64,000 nt of DNA from Neocallimastix lanati (nom. inval.) (lineage: Eukaryota > Neocallimastigomycota > Neocallimastigomycetes > Neocallimastigales > Neocallimastigaceae): positions 402,501 to 466,500 of the forward strand of contig JACVTC010000029.1 of the NCBI GenBank assembly GCA_016946835.1, written 5' to 3'. The notes beneath the pieces were generated by a model. That model saw nothing but the letters and a program-made list of their open reading frames with translations, was not told the origin of the DNA and ran no database searches. Below are positions 49,100-60,015 of this stretch, piece by piece. The position numbers were made by a program, and so were the translations under genes. How positions within the stretch are numbered: position 1 is the first letter of the stretch; every line of letters begins with the position of its first letter.

Positions 49100-50637
49100 T
49101 TAGAGTCCGGGAGTTTCAAGACGAAGGTGATACATAATACCATCAAATTGATAATTATTAGTATATCCTCCTGTCTTTCTGGCATGTAGAGTAATCTTAT
49201 TTTCACCAACCTTGAAATCATTTGGTCCAAATTTGAACTCCAATTCACGGTAGAATCCTCGAATTCCATCACGACGAACACAGGCATCATCCTTAAAGTC
49301 TGCCACCTCCGCAGAATTTCTTCCTCCATTGATAGAGACGGAAAGTGCCGTGGAGGAATTCGCGGCAACAGAAACACGTAAAACGGATGTACCGGTGGGC
49401 TTCTTTTTCAAATTGAAATAAATATTCCATGGAATGGATTGATATTTACCGTCCTTTCCTGGAACGGAGACATGACAGTAATTCCAATCTCTGGCAGGGT
49501 TAGATTTTCCAATGTGGTAATTGACCCCATTTGGGAATTCCTTTGGGAATTTGTAGGGAAGTCCCCATTGAAGTGGTCGCCATGCTTGAATTCCTTTGCG
49601 GTACGATCTGGAATACCAATTTCCCATGCGATAGTTCCAACTCGCTTTTCGGTGAAAACAATTTCTCCAAGATTCGTCGTTTTACCGGCTGTGACGGTAA
49701 CAGCCTTATTTAATATAAATTCGCCAACTACTCCTTTAGACCATGCACGGCACGTAGTTGATAGGTACCTGGAATAACATTTTTAATAGAGAAATTTGGA
49801 CTGACACCGGAAAGGCTGTGCGTCCAGAAAGAATAATGACGCCATTGTTGATTAGGAATCGATTCTCTACTGGATTCTGGTTGAACTAAGGTCACAACGG
49901 CATCCTCTAATCTGAAGGCTGACTTATTTAATGGATTCTTAATCGTTAATTTACCAGTCACAGTTCCACGTTGTTTAACATATCCTGGTTGAGAAACAAA
50001 TGAATATGGCCATTTCGCTTTTTCAACTCTAGTAACAGCCTTAGCATTTCTCCATGAAGCTTGTGGAGAACCTGCCTTATTCAAATAAATTAGGTATGGT
50101 CCATAAACTTTGGACCAATTTTCACCTCTCTTTGGATATTCATCTCCGGCACCGTAATGAGAACCAGCCATGTACATGATTTGTAAGGAATCATTCTCAC
50201 CTTGATGGCAGGCGAGATCACGATTATAAGCACCTCCATTTTTCCATTCCATGGATGGTGTCACAAACCAACAACCTAAACCATTTTTGGTGGCAAAACC
50301 ATGAACATCATGCTTTAAGGCATCGATTGACCAATCGTATTTATGAATCACTTCTCCGGTCTTGATTTTACAAGCTTCCTTTGGACCCATCACTTGACAA
50401 TTTTTTTGTTGTTCAGCGGTTGGTAAATAACGACCAACATCATCTTCAACTTGTAACCAACTGAAAGGATTACTTTTTAATCTTAAGACTAAACGAATTT
50501 CACTGAATTGAGTATCAGGATAATTAGCTTTATGATCAAGTTTTAAAGAAAAGTAAACCCCCTTCGTATCATTAAGCATAGTATATCTAACTTCCCTATT
50601 ATATATATATATATATATTTATTTATTATTATTAATA

Positions 50638-50675
<38 letters not shown>

Positions 50676-50710
50676 ATTTTTATTATTATTATTATTATTA
50701 TTAATATTAA

Positions 50711-50744
<34 letters not shown>

Positions 50745-50833
50745 TTTATATCAAAAAAAAAAAAAAAAATTTTTTTTGTAATAATTTTAATTTATTAAAA
50801 AATAACATTATTTAATATTAATTAGAATTCAAT

Positions 50834-50871
<38 letters not shown>

Positions 50872-51497
50872 TCAACATACCAATCCATATTCAATACATT
50901 ATCAGTGAAAGCAATTTCAACATGATCTCTTGTATTCTTAATTATAGTACTTTTTTTTGCATGAACTTTAAATTAAATTATATTTTAATAATAATAATAA
51001 TAGTAATAATAATAATAACAAAAAAAAGATATTATTAAATAAATATTAATAACATTTTTAAATAAACGTTGATATAAATAAAAAATTAAAAAAAAAAAAA
51101 ATAAATATTTACAGCCAGCTTTTGAACCATTAGCATCAATATAAGATCTATTTAAAAATTCTTGATTGTCACCAGCAATCTTTAATGAAGTAATGTAACC
51201 ATCTTTTTTAGAGATAACAACGGTAGCATAGCTATTGAATATAGTTAAAAATAATTATTAAAAAAAAAAAAAAAAAAAAAAAAAGAATATTAAAAAAATA
51301 TTAATTTTAAATATATATTATTTTTAAAAAAATATAATAAAAAATTATTTATATTATTATTTTATATAAATTAAAAGATAATTATATAATATTTACTTAT
51401 TCTTTAAAGTGTAAGAATTATTGTTTTGTGTCAAACTAACTGCAGAAACAATAGAAGCAAAGATGGTTACTAATAAACCAATAAATAAAATTTTCAT
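49100..51497 (-). CDS. Secreted rhamnogalacturonan lyase (PL4), two frameshifts
   Basis: It cleaves the rhamnogalacturonan-I backbone of pectin by beta-elimination, outside the cell. Exons: 51497-51397, 51231-51113, 50965-50881, 50595-49100; introns are GT-AG (GTAAAT, GTAAAT, GTATGT) and in frame. Residues 1-18 are a signal peptide (MKILFIGLLVTIFASIVS). Exons 1-2 give the family's opening strand (VVISKKDGYITSL). Exon 4 carries WSIDALKHDVHGF, GCWFVTPSMEWKNGG, CHQGEN, MAGSHYGAGDEYPKRGENW and KVYGPYLIYLN, then a fibronectin-like part (VPGTYQLRAVHG) and the C-terminal carbohydrate-binding-like sandwich ending MYHLRLE. About 600 residues. Single-base losses occur near 49736 (after AVHGL) and near 49602 (after KEFKHGD); the relic at 60-62.7 kb keeps the extra base at both. 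It is therefore a recent pseudogene or carries assembly errors. Richer in G/C than its flanks, as expected of a well-expressed enzyme gene. Confidence 0.88.
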
Positions 51498-51640
51498 TTT
51501 TTTTATTTTTTTTTATTTTTTTTTTTTAATTTTTTTTTATTTTTATTTTTTTTTTTTTTGTAATAATGAATTAATATAATATAAATATATATATATATAT
51601 TAATGCTTTTGAATCTTTAAAAATTAAAGTGAAAAATCCA

Positions 51641-51650
51641 GATATTTATA
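51641..51650 (-). promoter_or_regulatory. Candidate TATA box, lyase gene
   Basis: Minus-strand GTATAAATAT context about 145 bp upstream of the ATG. The same AAAAAGTATAAATAT string precedes the relic copy (59888-59903), at a similar distance from its ATG. Confidence 0.5.
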
Positions 51651-53936
51651 CTTTTTTCTTTTTAATTTAATATATATATTTTTTTTTGTTTTTCTTTATT
51701 GTGTAATTTTTTTTGTTTTGTTTTGAAATATAAATAAATTAATTATGAAAATTAATTGATTGTTAAAATATTTTTTTTTTTTTTTTTAATATCAATTTAT
51801 TTTAATTATTTGTTTTGTGTATATAATTTTAAAAATTTAATTATATTATTGTTTTTAATAAATTTTAATTAAATAAAATATAATCAATACTTAATAAATA
51901 GTTTTTTTTTTTTTTAATTAATTTTAATAATTAAAATTTAAGCAAATTTTTTATGATATTGTGCGGTTTGTTATAAATAGATTTATTTATATCAAATTAT
52001 TTTTATTTTTTTTTTTTTTTTTTATATCATTTCATATTGTTTTAACTATAATGAAAAGGAATTTTTATTTTTATTTTTATTTTTTTTTGTTTAATAATAT
52101 AAATTAAAACTTTCTATTATTTAATATATTAAAAATTAATATATTGAATTGAGAAAATTTTATTAAAAATAAGAAATAAGGTCAATAATTTTTATTATTA
52201 ATTATTTAAATTTTTGTATTAACGGAAAATAGATATATTAAAATTTTTAATCTTTCAAACTTTATAATTTATCAAAAATTATTTAATCATAGGAAAAAAA
52301 AAAATTAAAGTAAAAATTTAATTATGTCTTTATGTCGATAGTGTCCTACCAATATAAATATGATTTTATTAAAATACGTAATATTTGTTTCAAAAACATC
52401 AATAAAACAAAAAGATAAACTCAAATGAATAATAGAGATAGTAAAACTACTTTAAATTTTTATCTTTATTTTATTTTTATTATTATTTTTTTATTTTAAA
52501 TATTTTAAATATGGTCATTTTTAATATTTAATTTTAATAATTAAATTTTTATTAGTATTTTTATGATTTTACAAGTTTATATATAATAAATTTCCTTTTT
52601 TCTTTTTTATTAAAAAATTTTAAACAGGTTTTTAAAAAAAAAGATATTTATATTGAATGTATATATATATGTATATAAAACATAATGATGAAACTTTATT
52701 ATGAAAATAAATAATTAGCAAATATTGTTTAAATATTTAATTGCAACTATTTTATATTTTTTATATGTAATAAAATATTATTTAAAAATTTTTTTTAATA
52801 AACTATTTATTACAATACTTTAATTGAATAAACAGGTTCTTAAAGAAAGCTATATATATTGAAAGTATATATATGTATGTATATAAAACATAATAATAAA
52901 ACTTTATTATGAAAATAAATAATTAACAAATATTGTTTTAATATTTAATTGCAACTATTTTATATTTTTTTTATGTAATAAAATATTATTTAAAATTTTT
53001 TTTATTAAACTATTTATTACAATACTTATTACAATACTTTAATTGAAGAAAAAAAAAAGGCTTTTAAATATATATATAACCAGTCATAAATAGTTCCTTT
53101 ATAATGTTTAATTTTAATTGTTAAAATTTTATTTCGCAATAATTTACAATACAATTTTTTAAAAAAAAAATATAAAATTATAAAAAGAAATGAGATATTT
53201 ATTATTTTATATAGTCATTAAATGAAATTGAAAATCATAATATAAAAAAAAAAAAAAAACTTTATTAATATATATATTATTTTATTTTATTTTATTTTAT
53301 TTTATTTTTTTTTTTTTAAAAAAAAAATATCATATGTTTTGAACTTTATAATATTTCTTTCTTACCTAGATTCATTAAAAGGTTTTTAAAGGTTATTTTT
53401 ATTTTTATCTTTTTTTTTTTTTTTTTTTTTTTTTTTTGAAATTCAAAATACTTTTTTTTTTCTTTTTTCATTTTAAGTATATAAAAAAAATATTTAGAGA
53501 TAAAAATTTTTATAAAATATTTTAAAAAAAAATTAATTTAATAAATAAGGATGTTTAATAATTTTTTATTATTAAATATAATTTATAACTAGGCAAGTTA
53601 TAAAATAGATCCTGTATCATATTTAAATTTGATGTAAAAAAAAATATACATTTATATTTAAATTTTTTAAATTTTATTATATAACAAAAATAAATATAAT
53701 ATTTTATTTTATTTTTTAATAACATTAACATAATTAAAAAAAAATATTTTATAGTTTATATTATATTCTTTACTATATAATTTTGAAGTTTAATTTTTAA
53801 AAAATTTATAATACTTAAATATAAAGCATAAAAAAATAATAAAATAAAAAAAAATATGGAAATAAAATAAAATAAATAATAAGATTTAAATAATAAAAAT
53901 AGTTTAATTAAATAATTGGTAAAATATATATATATA
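51651..53936. other. Gene-free A/T spacer
   Basis: Contains the 207-bp tandem duplication at 52623-53046, with A/T runs elsewhere. No supported gene. Confidence 0.55.
52623..53046 (+). repeat. 207-bp tandem duplication
   Basis: AACAGGTT..TACTTTAATTGAA occurs at 52623 and 52830. Shared blocks include ACTTTATTATGAAAATAAAT and ATATTTAATTGCAACTATTT. The copies differ by small indels and a short TTACAATACT triplication in the second. Confidence 0.88.
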
Positions 53937-54207
53937 TGTTAAATATCACAGTTATGTGTTTAATTACATTGTACATTATACTACATTATTAAGTGTAAAA
54001 TATTTTTTTATTCGATAATATAATGCAGTGTAACGTTAAATGTTACCAATAATGTTAGACTAGAAAATAAATATAAATAACATGTAATAACATATTCTTA
54101 AATGAATAAGGTCTTTCTAAATGTAAAAGCAATAAATAAATAAATAAATAAATAAACACATAATAAAATATAAATATCATTTCTGAATTTAAGTGTTATA
54201 TTTAACA
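53937..54207 (+). repeat. 5' LTR of copia element
   Basis: 271 bp with TG..CA ends. I found no mismatch to the 3' LTR when reading both through. The usual primer-binding motif complementary to initiator tRNA is not obvious in the GATTAAGATTCTCATGACTC that follows. Confidence 0.95.
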
Positions 54208-54325
54208 GATTAAGATTCTCATGACTCAATAATTCATTAACAATTGCTGATATCAAAATCTAATATATTAAATATTAAACATTCATTAAATATTAAAATA
54301 AAGAAATATTGGCAGCCACATTAAA

Positions 54326-57300
54326 ATGACTAAATCAGATAATTCAACAGTTACGGGGAGTTCTTCAAAAACTTCTTCAAAGACAACAAAGACTACAAAT
54401 ACATCGAGTACAACAATGAATGATACTCTTGTTGAAGTAGAACCTCCAAATATTCAAACCAACACAATTAATAAATTTCACATTCAAAACTTTAGAATTA
54501 CAAATGAAAACTTTCACAAATGGCATTCAGACTTAAAATTATTCCTTGATTCTGAAGAATTGGGTGATTACATATCAAAGAATATCAAAGATATAAACAC
54601 AAATAAAAAACATTTAAAATATGACAGTACAGTCAGAATTATAATATTAAACAGCCTCGACGAATATACAAAAAGCTTATTAAATAATTGTACAAGTGCC
54701 TACTTAATGATAAAGGAATTAAAGGAAAGATTTTCAGAAACAGGCCCTTCAAGATTATTTGAAATTGAAATGAAGATAAAAAAGCTAGAAATCGAAAACG
54801 ATGACTTTAAACTGTATTTAGATAATCTTAACTCATTATTTACAGAATACAATAACGAGGCAAAATCTCAAAATAAGCCAGAACTAAGTGAAGAAACAAA
54901 AGTCTTGTATTCTTTAGAGGAACTAAATAAAGTCGGCATCGCATATTCATTCACATTTCTATATGTTGAAAAGACATTTAAGGATTTAAAAGAAGACATA
55001 ACAAAACTAAGTACCATAATTAAGAAAAGTAAAAGTATTAAACGAGTAGAAATTAAGGAAACATATCAACACGAAGATCAAATTAATAGAGTCCGAAATG
55101 GGAAACTCCCATATAATTTTAATAAAGAAGCAAATTCCAACGAATACTGTCAATATTGCCATAAAAATGGGCACACTACTGATAACTGTTTCTTCAATCC
55201 ATCGAATTCACCAAATAATAACTATAGAGGAGAAAAGAAAAATATTAATAATAAGTCAAGAAACAAAATTAAAATTAAAAGAACATCTTTAAACAGGAAA
55301 GGTAGTAAAAGAAACTTCAAATCTTATAACGTTAATTATGAAGAACAAAACAATTCGAATTCAGATTCAGATCCTTCATTCGACTTCTGCTTCAATATAA
55401 AAACTAATTGTGTAAAAGATAATTTTAATAACAGTTCAATAACTTCCAGGAACATAAGGGTAAATAAAGTAACTACCGAAATCTTAAAAGAAGAAAATAA
55501 TATTATGGAAGATAACAATATAGAATCATGGATCATTGATAGTGGAACAGGGATTAATTTATCTAAGAATATAAAAATACTATCAAACATTGAGGAAGTT
55601 GCTAATAGAGGAATTACATACCCAAACGGACAATCCGATAGAATATACAAAAAGGGTATGTACAAAGGGATGTATAAAAATAATAATTTTTCTATTGGAG
55701 AAGTATTTTATGCTCCAAACATACAAAATAATTTAATTTCCACTCATTACCTATGTAAAAAAGGCTTCAAATTAGTAATGGATATGCATAACAATAAAGA
55801 AAGACTCCAAATATTTAAAAATAATAAACTAATTACTACCGTTTATACAAATGATGAAAACCTCTTTACTTTAAATACAAGCTCAATGAAAAATAAAGAT
55901 TATAATATAAACAATGTCGATTTAAAATTATGGCATGCTAGATTAGGCCACTATTACAATCAAAATCTTCAAAAATTTCTAGAAAACAACAACATTAAGG
56001 AAGAAAAGAATGATAATATAAATTGTGAAGATTGCAAAATAAGTAAACTCAAGAAAAAACCATTCAACAAAACAATCAACAAAAGTTCCTCACCATTACA
56101 AGTCGTTCATTCTGATATCGTCGGACCACTAAAGCCTTCACCATCATTTAGTGGATACAAATATTATATAACATTCATAGATGATTTCAGTAGAAAATGG
56201 TGGGTCTACTTACTGAAACACAAATCTGAAGCAGTACAAAAATTTATTGAGTTTCATAAACTTATGAAAAATACTTGTAATTACAATATAAAAGAAGTAA
56301 GATCTGATAACGGTTTAGAATATAACAATTCTAATTTTATAAATTATCTTAAAAATAATGGAATTATATTCAATCATTCAACACCAGGTAATCCCCAACA
56401 AAATGGTCGCGCTGAAAGAATTAATCAGACATTAGATAACTGCGCGAAAACATTACTTAGTGCAGCTAAATTATCACCTATTTTATGGGATGAAGCTATT
56501 AAATGTGCATGTATATTGTATAATTTAAATCCGCATCAAGGAATTAATTTTAAAATCCCGAACGAGGTATTTTTTAATAAGAAAATTGATATATCTAAAC
56601 TTAAAGTGTTTGGATGTAAAGTATTTTTCCTTAATAGATACAAACAAGGAAAATTTGAAAATAATACAAAACCAGGTATTTTCTTAGGATACTCATCAGA
56701 TTCCCCAGGTTATCGTGTCCTCGACACTACTTCAAAAACAATAATTATAGTTCGTGACGCATACTTCAATGAAAGTACTCTAGGTTCACTTGACACATCA
56801 TTTATTCATTCCTCAAATCCTTCAGATAAACAAATTGAGGGGGAACAGGACTTACAACATGATTCACAACATCAATTTAGTCAATCTATTTATCATAATG
56901 AATTTGAAAGGAATGAAAACAAACCGAATAAAATTAATATTGAAGATAATATTGATTTAATGGATGAATACAATAATGAAAACATGTTAGACAATAATTC
57001 AGAAAACGAAATAATTAATGAAGACATAATTAATGAAAATAAAATTAATGAAGACATAATCAATGAAAATAAAATTAATGAAGACAAAATTAATGATGAT
57101 AAAATCAATGAAGATAAAATTAACGAAAATCAAAAATTAGCTGAAAAACAAGAAGAAATACTCAAAAATTCAAATATTGAAGATAATATAAAAGTTTCAT
57201 CAAACGAAAACCATGCCAAAATCCTACATGATAATAGTAAAAGTAATGAAAATAACACTATTATTAATAGAAATAACGATAATAACATAAAGGGTATAAA

Positions 57301-59428
57301 AATCACAAAAAATGATTTTTTGAACAAAAATGTGAAAAAAAGTTTTATTAATAAAAATTTGAATAAAAATTTCAAAAATTTCAAATTTAAGAATAAATTA
57401 AAAATTTCAAACCTTAATAATTATAAAAATTTATCTAAATCAAACCTTAATAATTATGAAATTTTAGACCAGAAACTTATTGAGAATAGAATTGAAAGCA
57501 ATCATAAAAATCTGGCTAATATGAAGATGAATGAAAAATCAAATTTGGAAAATAATAAAATATATGATAATAATAAAATGAATGACTATAATTCAGAGAA
57601 TGAATCTGAGGACAGTTTTAGTGATCTGGAACCTTTAGATAAAAGAAAACTAAGAAAGAACAAAGAAAAGAACTTTAAATTTAATATTAAAAGAAATAAT
57701 AAAATTTTCGATAAACTAGTAAACAAAAATGATAAAATTGATAACGAGAAAACAAAAAACTATCGAAAAAGAAAAAGAAAAAATTATCAATTGAATGAAG
57801 AAAGAAAAATAAAAGATAGAGTATCTACATCAAATAAACCATTTTTTGAAAGGAAAACAGACTCAGATGAAAACGAAAGACGCAAGAGAAATAGAGTCAA
57901 TAACATTAATACATTAATTCCCAAGAATTATGAAGAAGCTATGAATTCAGAAAATGCGGACAAATGGAAAGACGCAATTAACAAAGAATTACAAAATTTA
58001 TATGGAAATAATGTAATGAAAATTGTTGAAAATAAAAATATCCCAAAAGGCATTAAGCCACTCGACGTTAAATGGGTTTTTACCATAAAAGATAATGGTA
58101 TATATAAAGCTAGATTGGTCGTCAAAGGTTTTCGACAAATTAAAGGAGTTGATTATAACTGCACCTATTCTCCTACAATAGAAATGGATAGTTTTAGATT
58201 AACTATTGCTATTGCATCTATATATAAATGGGATTTAAGACAAATCGATATTAAAGCTGCATATTTGAACGCTAAATTAGATGAGAAAATTTATGTACAA
58301 ATTCCAATCGGTGATAAAAATTTCAATTGCGGAAAATCAGGATTATTACGAAAGGCTCTCTATGGACTCAAACAAGCTGGAAGACAATGGTTTTACGAAA
58401 TCTCCGGTTTTCTTAAGAAAATTGGGTTAATTCAATATAATACAGATAGTTGTTTATTTGGTAAATATAAAAATAATAAATTATGCTTATTACTAACACT
58501 CTATGTTGATGATATACTAATTGCAGGAGAGAATAAAGAAATTACCAAAGTTGTTTCAAAGATAAAACGTAAATACAAAGTCTCCACAGATAAATCAGCA
58601 AACAAAATTATTGGAATCAATATAGTTAAAACAAATAAAGGCTACAAAATTAATCAAAAAGATTATATTGAAAAAATGTTAACTAACTACAACATAAACA
58701 ATACTAAAATAACTAGAATACCATGTATTAATGCAAAATTAGAAGATAGAGAAAACTCTGAGAAAATTAACAAAACTGATTATAAAAGATTGATTGGATC
58801 TCTATTATATGTATCAACAAAAACAAGACCTGACATAGCATTTGCAGTAAATCAAGCTGCAAGATTTTCTGAGAATCCAACAAGAGCTGATTTGAATGCA
58901 GGTATACAAATACTAAAATACCTTAAAAGTACCAAGGACTATTCAATTCATTATAACGGAAAGAAAATTTTAAGAGCTTATTGTGATGCAGATTTCGCTG
59001 GTGATGAGGTTAAAAGAAGATCCACTTCAGGATATATTTTTGTATTAGGAAATAGCCCAATATCATGGAAATCAATTACACAGAAAAATATAGCCTTATC
59101 AACTACAGAAGCCGAATACTCAAGCTTAATAGAATGTACCAAAAAAGCTATATGGATAAGAAGATTAGTTAATGAAATATTTAACAAAAACATTAGAATT
59201 AATATTAGAATAGATAATAAACCATGTAAGGATATAGCTGAAAATGAAAACCAAAAGGGACGATGCAAATATATGGATATAAAATACAAATATGTTCAAG
59301 ATGAAATTATGAAAAATGAAATTAAATTAACACTCATTGGTTCTAACTCAATGATGGCAGATCCATTAACCAAAAGTATTTCTGGACCCAAGCTTAAATA
59401 TTTCTCAGACTTCATCATGGAAATGTAG
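54326..59428 (+). CDS. Copia Gag-Pol polyprotein, 1,700 aa
   Basis: A single open frame encodes, in order: Gag-like N-terminus (about 45-250); zinc knuckle C-QY-C-HKNG-H-TTDN-C at about 274; aspartic protease with DSGTG at about 405; pre-integrase zinc region WHARLGHYYNQ...C-ED-C; integrase core with HSDIVGP (about 594), RSDNG (about 659) and NGRAER (about 693); reverse transcriptase with KARLVVKGF, DIKAAYLNA, ALYGLKQAG and the YVDD site at about 1393; and RNase H with YCDADFAGD (about 1552) and STTEAEY. All catalytic residues are present. It is a few hundred residues longer than typical copia polyproteins because of an Asn/Lys/Glu-rich stretch between integrase and RT (about 830-1195), including NENKINED-type repeats. 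It makes the machinery for copying its own RNA into DNA and inserting it; it appears capable of autonomous movement. Confidence 0.96.
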   Translation: MTKSDNSTVTGSSSKTSSKTTKTTNTSSTTMNDTLVEVEPPNIQTNTINKFHIQNFRITNENFHKWHSDLKLFLDSEELGDYISKNIKDINTNKKHLKYDSTVRIIILNSLDEYTKSLLNNCTSAYLMIKELKERFSETGPSRLFEIEMKIKKLEIENDDFKLYLDNLNSLFTEYNNEAKSQNKPELSEETKVLYSLEELNKVGIAYSFTFLYVEKTFKDLKEDITKLSTIIKKSKSIKRVEIKETYQHEDQINRVRNGKLPYNFNKEANSNEYCQYCHKNGHTTDNCFFNPSNSPNNNYRGEKKNINNKSRNKIKIKRTSLNRKGSKRNFKSYNVNYEEQNNSNSDSDPSFDFCFNIKTNCVKDNFNNSSITSRNIRVNKVTTEILKEENNIMEDNNIESWIIDSGTGINLSKNIKILSNIEEVANRGITYPNGQSDRIYKKGMYKGMYKNNNFSIGEVFYAPNIQNNLISTHYLCKKGFKLVMDMHNNKERLQIFKNNKLITTVYTNDENLFTLNTSSMKNKDYNINNVDLKLWHARLGHYYNQNLQKFLENNNIKEEKNDNINCEDCKISKLKKKPFNKTINKSSSPLQVVHSDIVGPLKPSPSFSGYKYYITFIDDFSRKWWVYLLKHKSEAVQKFIEFHKLMKNTCNYNIKEVRSDNGLEYNNSNFINYLKNNGIIFNHSTPGNPQQNGRAERINQTLDNCAKTLLSAAKLSPILWDEAIKCACILYNLNPHQGINFKIPNEVFFNKKIDISKLKVFGCKVFFLNRYKQGKFENNTKPGIFLGYSSDSPGYRVLDTTSKTIIIVRDAYFNESTLGSLDTSFIHSSNPSDKQIEGEQDLQHDSQHQFSQSIYHNEFERNENKPNKINIEDNIDLMDEYNNENMLDNNSENEIINEDIINENKINEDIINENKINEDKINDDKINEDKINENQKLAEKQEEILKNSNIEDNIKVSSNENHAKILHDNSKSNENNTIINRNNDNNIKGIKITKNDFLNKNVKKSFINKNLNKNFKNFKFKNKLKISNLNNYKNLSKSNLNNYEILDQKLIENRIESNHKNLANMKMNEKSNLENNKIYDNNKMNDYNSENESEDSFSDLEPLDKRKLRKNKEKNFKFNIKRNNKIFDKLVNKNDKIDNEKTKNYRKRKRKNYQLNEERKIKDRVSTSNKPFFERKTDSDENERRKRNRVNNINTLIPKNYEEAMNSENADKWKDAINKELQNLYGNNVMKIVENKNIPKGIKPLDVKWVFTIKDNGIYKARLVVKGFRQIKGVDYNCTYSPTIEMDSFRLTIAIASIYKWDLRQIDIKAAYLNAKLDEKIYVQIPIGDKNFNCGKSGLLRKALYGLKQAGRQWFYEISGFLKKIGLIQYNTDSCLFGKYKNNKLCLLLTLYVDDILIAGENKEITKVVSKIKRKYKVSTDKSANKIIGINIVKTNKGYKINQKDYIEKMLTNYNINNTKITRIPCINAKLEDRENSEKINKTDYKRLIGSLLYVSTKTRPDIAFAVNQAARFSENPTRADLNAGIQILKYLKSTKDYSIHYNGKKILRAYCDADFAGDEVKRRSTSGYIFVLGNSPISWKSITQKNIALSTTEAEYSSLIECTKKAIWIRRLVNEIFNKNIRINIRIDNKPCKDIAENENQKGRCKYMDIKYKYVQDEIMKNEIKLTLIGSNSMMADPLTKSISGPKLKYFSDFIMEM

Positions 59429-59440
59429 AAAATGCCAATG

Positions 59441-59449
59441 TAGGGGGAA
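59441..59449 (+). other. Polypurine tract
   Basis: TAGGGGGAA directly before the 3' LTR, thirteen bases after the polyprotein stop. It is the expected primer site for plus-strand synthesis. Confidence 0.75.
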
Positions 59450-59720
59450 TGTTAAATATCACAGTTATGTGTTTAATTACATTGTACATTATACTACATT
59501 ATTAAGTGTAAAATATTTTTTTATTCGATAATATAATGCAGTGTAACGTTAAATGTTACCAATAATGTTAGACTAGAAAATAAATATAAATAACATGTAA
59601 TAACATATTCTTAAATGAATAAGGTCTTTCTAAATGTAAAAGCAATAAATAAATAAATAAATAAATAAACACATAATAAAATATAAATATCATTTCTGAA
59701 TTTAAGTGTTATATTTAACA
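59450..59720 (+). repeat. 3' LTR of copia element
   Basis: Apparently identical to 53937-54207, including the (AAAT)n run near its middle. Confidence 0.95.
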
Positions 59721-60015
59721 ATATATATATTGTTATTGCGAAGTATGAATCAATATTTATATTATTAATCATTCATATAATTTTTAACTTTGCTATTTAT
59801 GAAATATTAATATAAAAATTATTTAGAAGAATTATAAAATAAAAATGAAATTATATATCTTTAGCCTTAATATTAATTTAGTAAAAAGAAAAAGTATAAA
59901 TATTTAATTTTTTCAATTCGTTTTTTTTTTTTTTTTTTTTTTAAAATTCATAAATTTGTATTTATATAAATATATTTTAAATATTAAGTTTAATTAAAAA
60001 ATTAAAAAAAAAAAA

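Larger units (their letters stand above)
53937..59720 (+). mobile_element. Full-length Ty1/copia retrotransposon
   Basis: 5,784 bp bounded by two 271-bp LTRs (53937-54207 and 59450-59720) that look identical, each TGTTAAATAT..ATATTTAACA. ATATA flanks both ends as a possible 5-bp target duplication, ambiguous because the site is a TA run. One uninterrupted polyprotein frame lies inside, and a polypurine tract (AGGGGGAA) precedes the 3' LTR. It sits between the lyase gene and its inverted relic. Confidence 0.95.

Noticed and set aside
49090-49777. Other open frames across the lyase gene on both strands
   Set aside because: Shadows of a G/C-richer coding region; only the PL4 frame has family motifs.
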